Source: Pseudomonadota bacterium (lineage in GTDB: Bacteria; Desulfobacterota; WTBG01; JAPLJA01). From it: a DNA stretch of 33,686 nt. A program made the position numbers and the translations under genes. Positions 32,659 through 33,686 of the stretch are shown piece after piece; the first letter of the stretch is position 1, and each line of letters opens with the position of its first letter. The stretch spans positions 1 through 33,686 of the forward strand of contig JAPLJA010000259.1 in NCBI GenBank assembly GCA_026388815.1, in the 5' to 3' direction. The notes under the pieces are model-generated. The model made no database searches. It saw only the letters and a program-made list of their open reading frames with translations, and was not told where the DNA came from.

Positions 32659-33686
32659 CTATACCACTTTATCTGCTATAAGTTTTTCAATCTCCTCTGC
32701 GCTGTACCCGAGATCTTTAAGCACCTCTTTATTGTGCTGACCCAATAGAGGAGGGGGAGCTGTGATTTCACCCGGGGCCTCAGAAAGTTTTACCGGGACT
32801 CCTGTCACCTTGATCTTCCCCGCCTTGGGGTGGGTAAGCTCTACCATCATCTTCCGGTGGAGCACTTGGGGATCGGAGAAGAGTTTGTCGAGGGTGTAGA
32901 TGGGTCCTGCCGGTATGCCCGCATCCTCGAGCAGCTTGAGCCACTCAGCCCCGGTCTTGGTCTCGATTATCTTGCTCAGGATAGCAATCAGCTCCTTCCG
33001 GTTCTCAACCCGCTTGGCGTTGGTGACAAACTTCGGGTCATCCATGATGTTTTCCATGTTGATCACTTTGCAGAACCTCTTCCAGAGCTGGTCGTTTCCT
33101 GCGGCGATATTGATGTATTCATCCTTTGCCTTGAACGCCTGGTAGGGAACAATCATCGGATGCCCTGACCCGACTTTTTCAGGCAGCTTGCCGGATGCAA
33201 AAAACTCACCGGCCCGGTAGGTAAGCCAGGCGATCTGGCTGTCGAGGAGAGATGTGTCAACCCACTGCCCTTTGCCCGTCTTCTCACGATGGAAGAGGGC
33301 CAGCATGATGCCGAAGGCGGCAAACATACCGCCGGAGATATCAGCAATGGCAACGCCCACCTTCATGGGAGGGCCGTCCGGTTCACCGGTGATGCTCATC
33401 ATTCCACCCATGCCCTGGAGCGTCTGGTCGAAGCCGGGCAGTTCCCGGTAGGGGCCGTCCTGTCCAAAACCCGAGATGGAGCAGTAAATAATTTTGGGAT
33501 TAATCTTTTTCACCTGCTCATATCCCAGTCCCAGCCGATCCGCTGCACCGGGGCGGAAGTTTTCAACGATGATATCTGACTGCCTGATCATCCTCTCCAG
33601 GATGTCTTTTGACCTGGGGTTCTTCATGTCCAGGGTGAGGCTTTTCTTGTTCCGGTTGATGCTCATGAAGTAAGCGCTTTCACCTT
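32659..33686 (-). CDS. CaiB/BaiF class III CoA-transferase (5' partial)
   Basis: The frame runs to the right window edge (GESAYF precedes MSINRNKKSLTLDMKN), so the first ~50-60 residues lie outside. It moves CoA between acids. Conserved features: ENFRPGAADRLGLGYE, CSISGFGQDGPY, the catalytic Asp in SLLDSQ (residue 142 counted from the Met at 33666), the glycine-rich GSGHPMIVPYQAF and the late GIPAGPIYTLDKLFSDPQ. Substrates of this family include carnitine, formate/oxalate, benzylsuccinate and phenyllactate, and cannot be told from sequence. As first visible gene of the AOR operon it may activate or release the acid that AOR handles (inference). Confidence 0.9.
   Translation of the reverse strand, partial: GESAYFMSINRNKKSLTLDMKNPRSKDILERMIRQSDIIVENFRPGAADRLGLGYEQVKKINPKIIYCSISGFGQDGPYRELPGFDQTLQGMGGMMSITGEPDGPPMKVGVAIADISGGMFAAFGIMLALFHREKTGKGQWVDTSLLDSQIAWLTYRAGEFFASGKLPEKVGSGHPMIVPYQAFKAKDEYINIAAGNDQLWKRFCKVINMENIMDDPKFVTNAKRVENRKELIAILSKIIETKTGAEWLKLLEDAGIPAGPIYTLDKLFSDPQVLHRKMMVELTHPKAGKIKVTGVPVKLSEAPGEITAPPPLLGQHNKEVLKDLGYSAEEIEKLIADKVV

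Overview
The window looks like a chromosomal piece of a strictly anaerobic Desulfobacterota-type bacterium (old Deltaproteobacteria, Syntrophobacterales-like). This is inferred from gene content only: selenocysteine formate dehydrogenase, two long bacterial HdrA/MvhD electron-transfer modules, a tungsten-type aldehyde:ferredoxin oxidoreductase (AOR), a class III CoA-transferase and many short dispersed intergenic repeats. No rRNA, tRNA or CRISPR array was recognised.

Layout. (1) 1-5.7 kb: a partial flavin-reductase-like/PCP_red protein (+), typA (-) with an apparent terminator hairpin in its leader, then a three-gene + strand operon (PNPOx-like flavoprotein, possible ATC-hydrolase-like protein, FAD-dependent reductase). 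(2) About 5.95-13.65 kb: a visibly AT-richer accessory island on the + strand. It holds a DNA methyltransferase, an AIPR-family protein, a TdeIII-like restriction enzyme, a small zinc-ribbon protein, the stump of an AlbA_2 gene, a Fic protein, and an AbiEi-type antitoxin whose toxin partner is cut to 35 codons. The island carries repeat scars and ends tail-to-tail against the next block. (3) 13.7-33.7 kb: one leftward run of 16 genes. Read in transcription order it is: CoA-transferase, WD40 propeller, ferredoxin, AOR, ferredoxin, HdrA, MvhD (Cys), FrhB/FdhB-like subunit, FdhA (Sec), HdrC, HdrA, MvhD (Sec, with a winged-helix tail), NfnB/GltD-like flavoprotein, HdrA-like Fe-S protein, ferredoxin, MoaD-like protein.

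How the genes may work together. The right block carries two copies of an HdrA-MvhD electron hub. One sits beside a tungsten-type AOR, the other beside a formate dehydrogenase. HdrB, which carries the heterodisulfide site, is absent. The simplest reading (inference) is a flavin-based bifurcating or confurcating system that couples aldehyde/carboxylate and formate chemistry to ferredoxin and a pyridine nucleotide. A CoA-transferase would activate the acid and a MoaD-like protein would serve the metal cofactor.

Main points for a second look: two in-frame UGA codons, each followed by a good bacterial SECIS hairpin (fdhA and one MvhD); an MvhD fused to a winged helix; a WD40 protein coupled to the AOR genes; a well-formed double operator around the AbiEi promoter; a candidate typA attenuator; and coding termini that appear to be built from intergenic repeat DNA.
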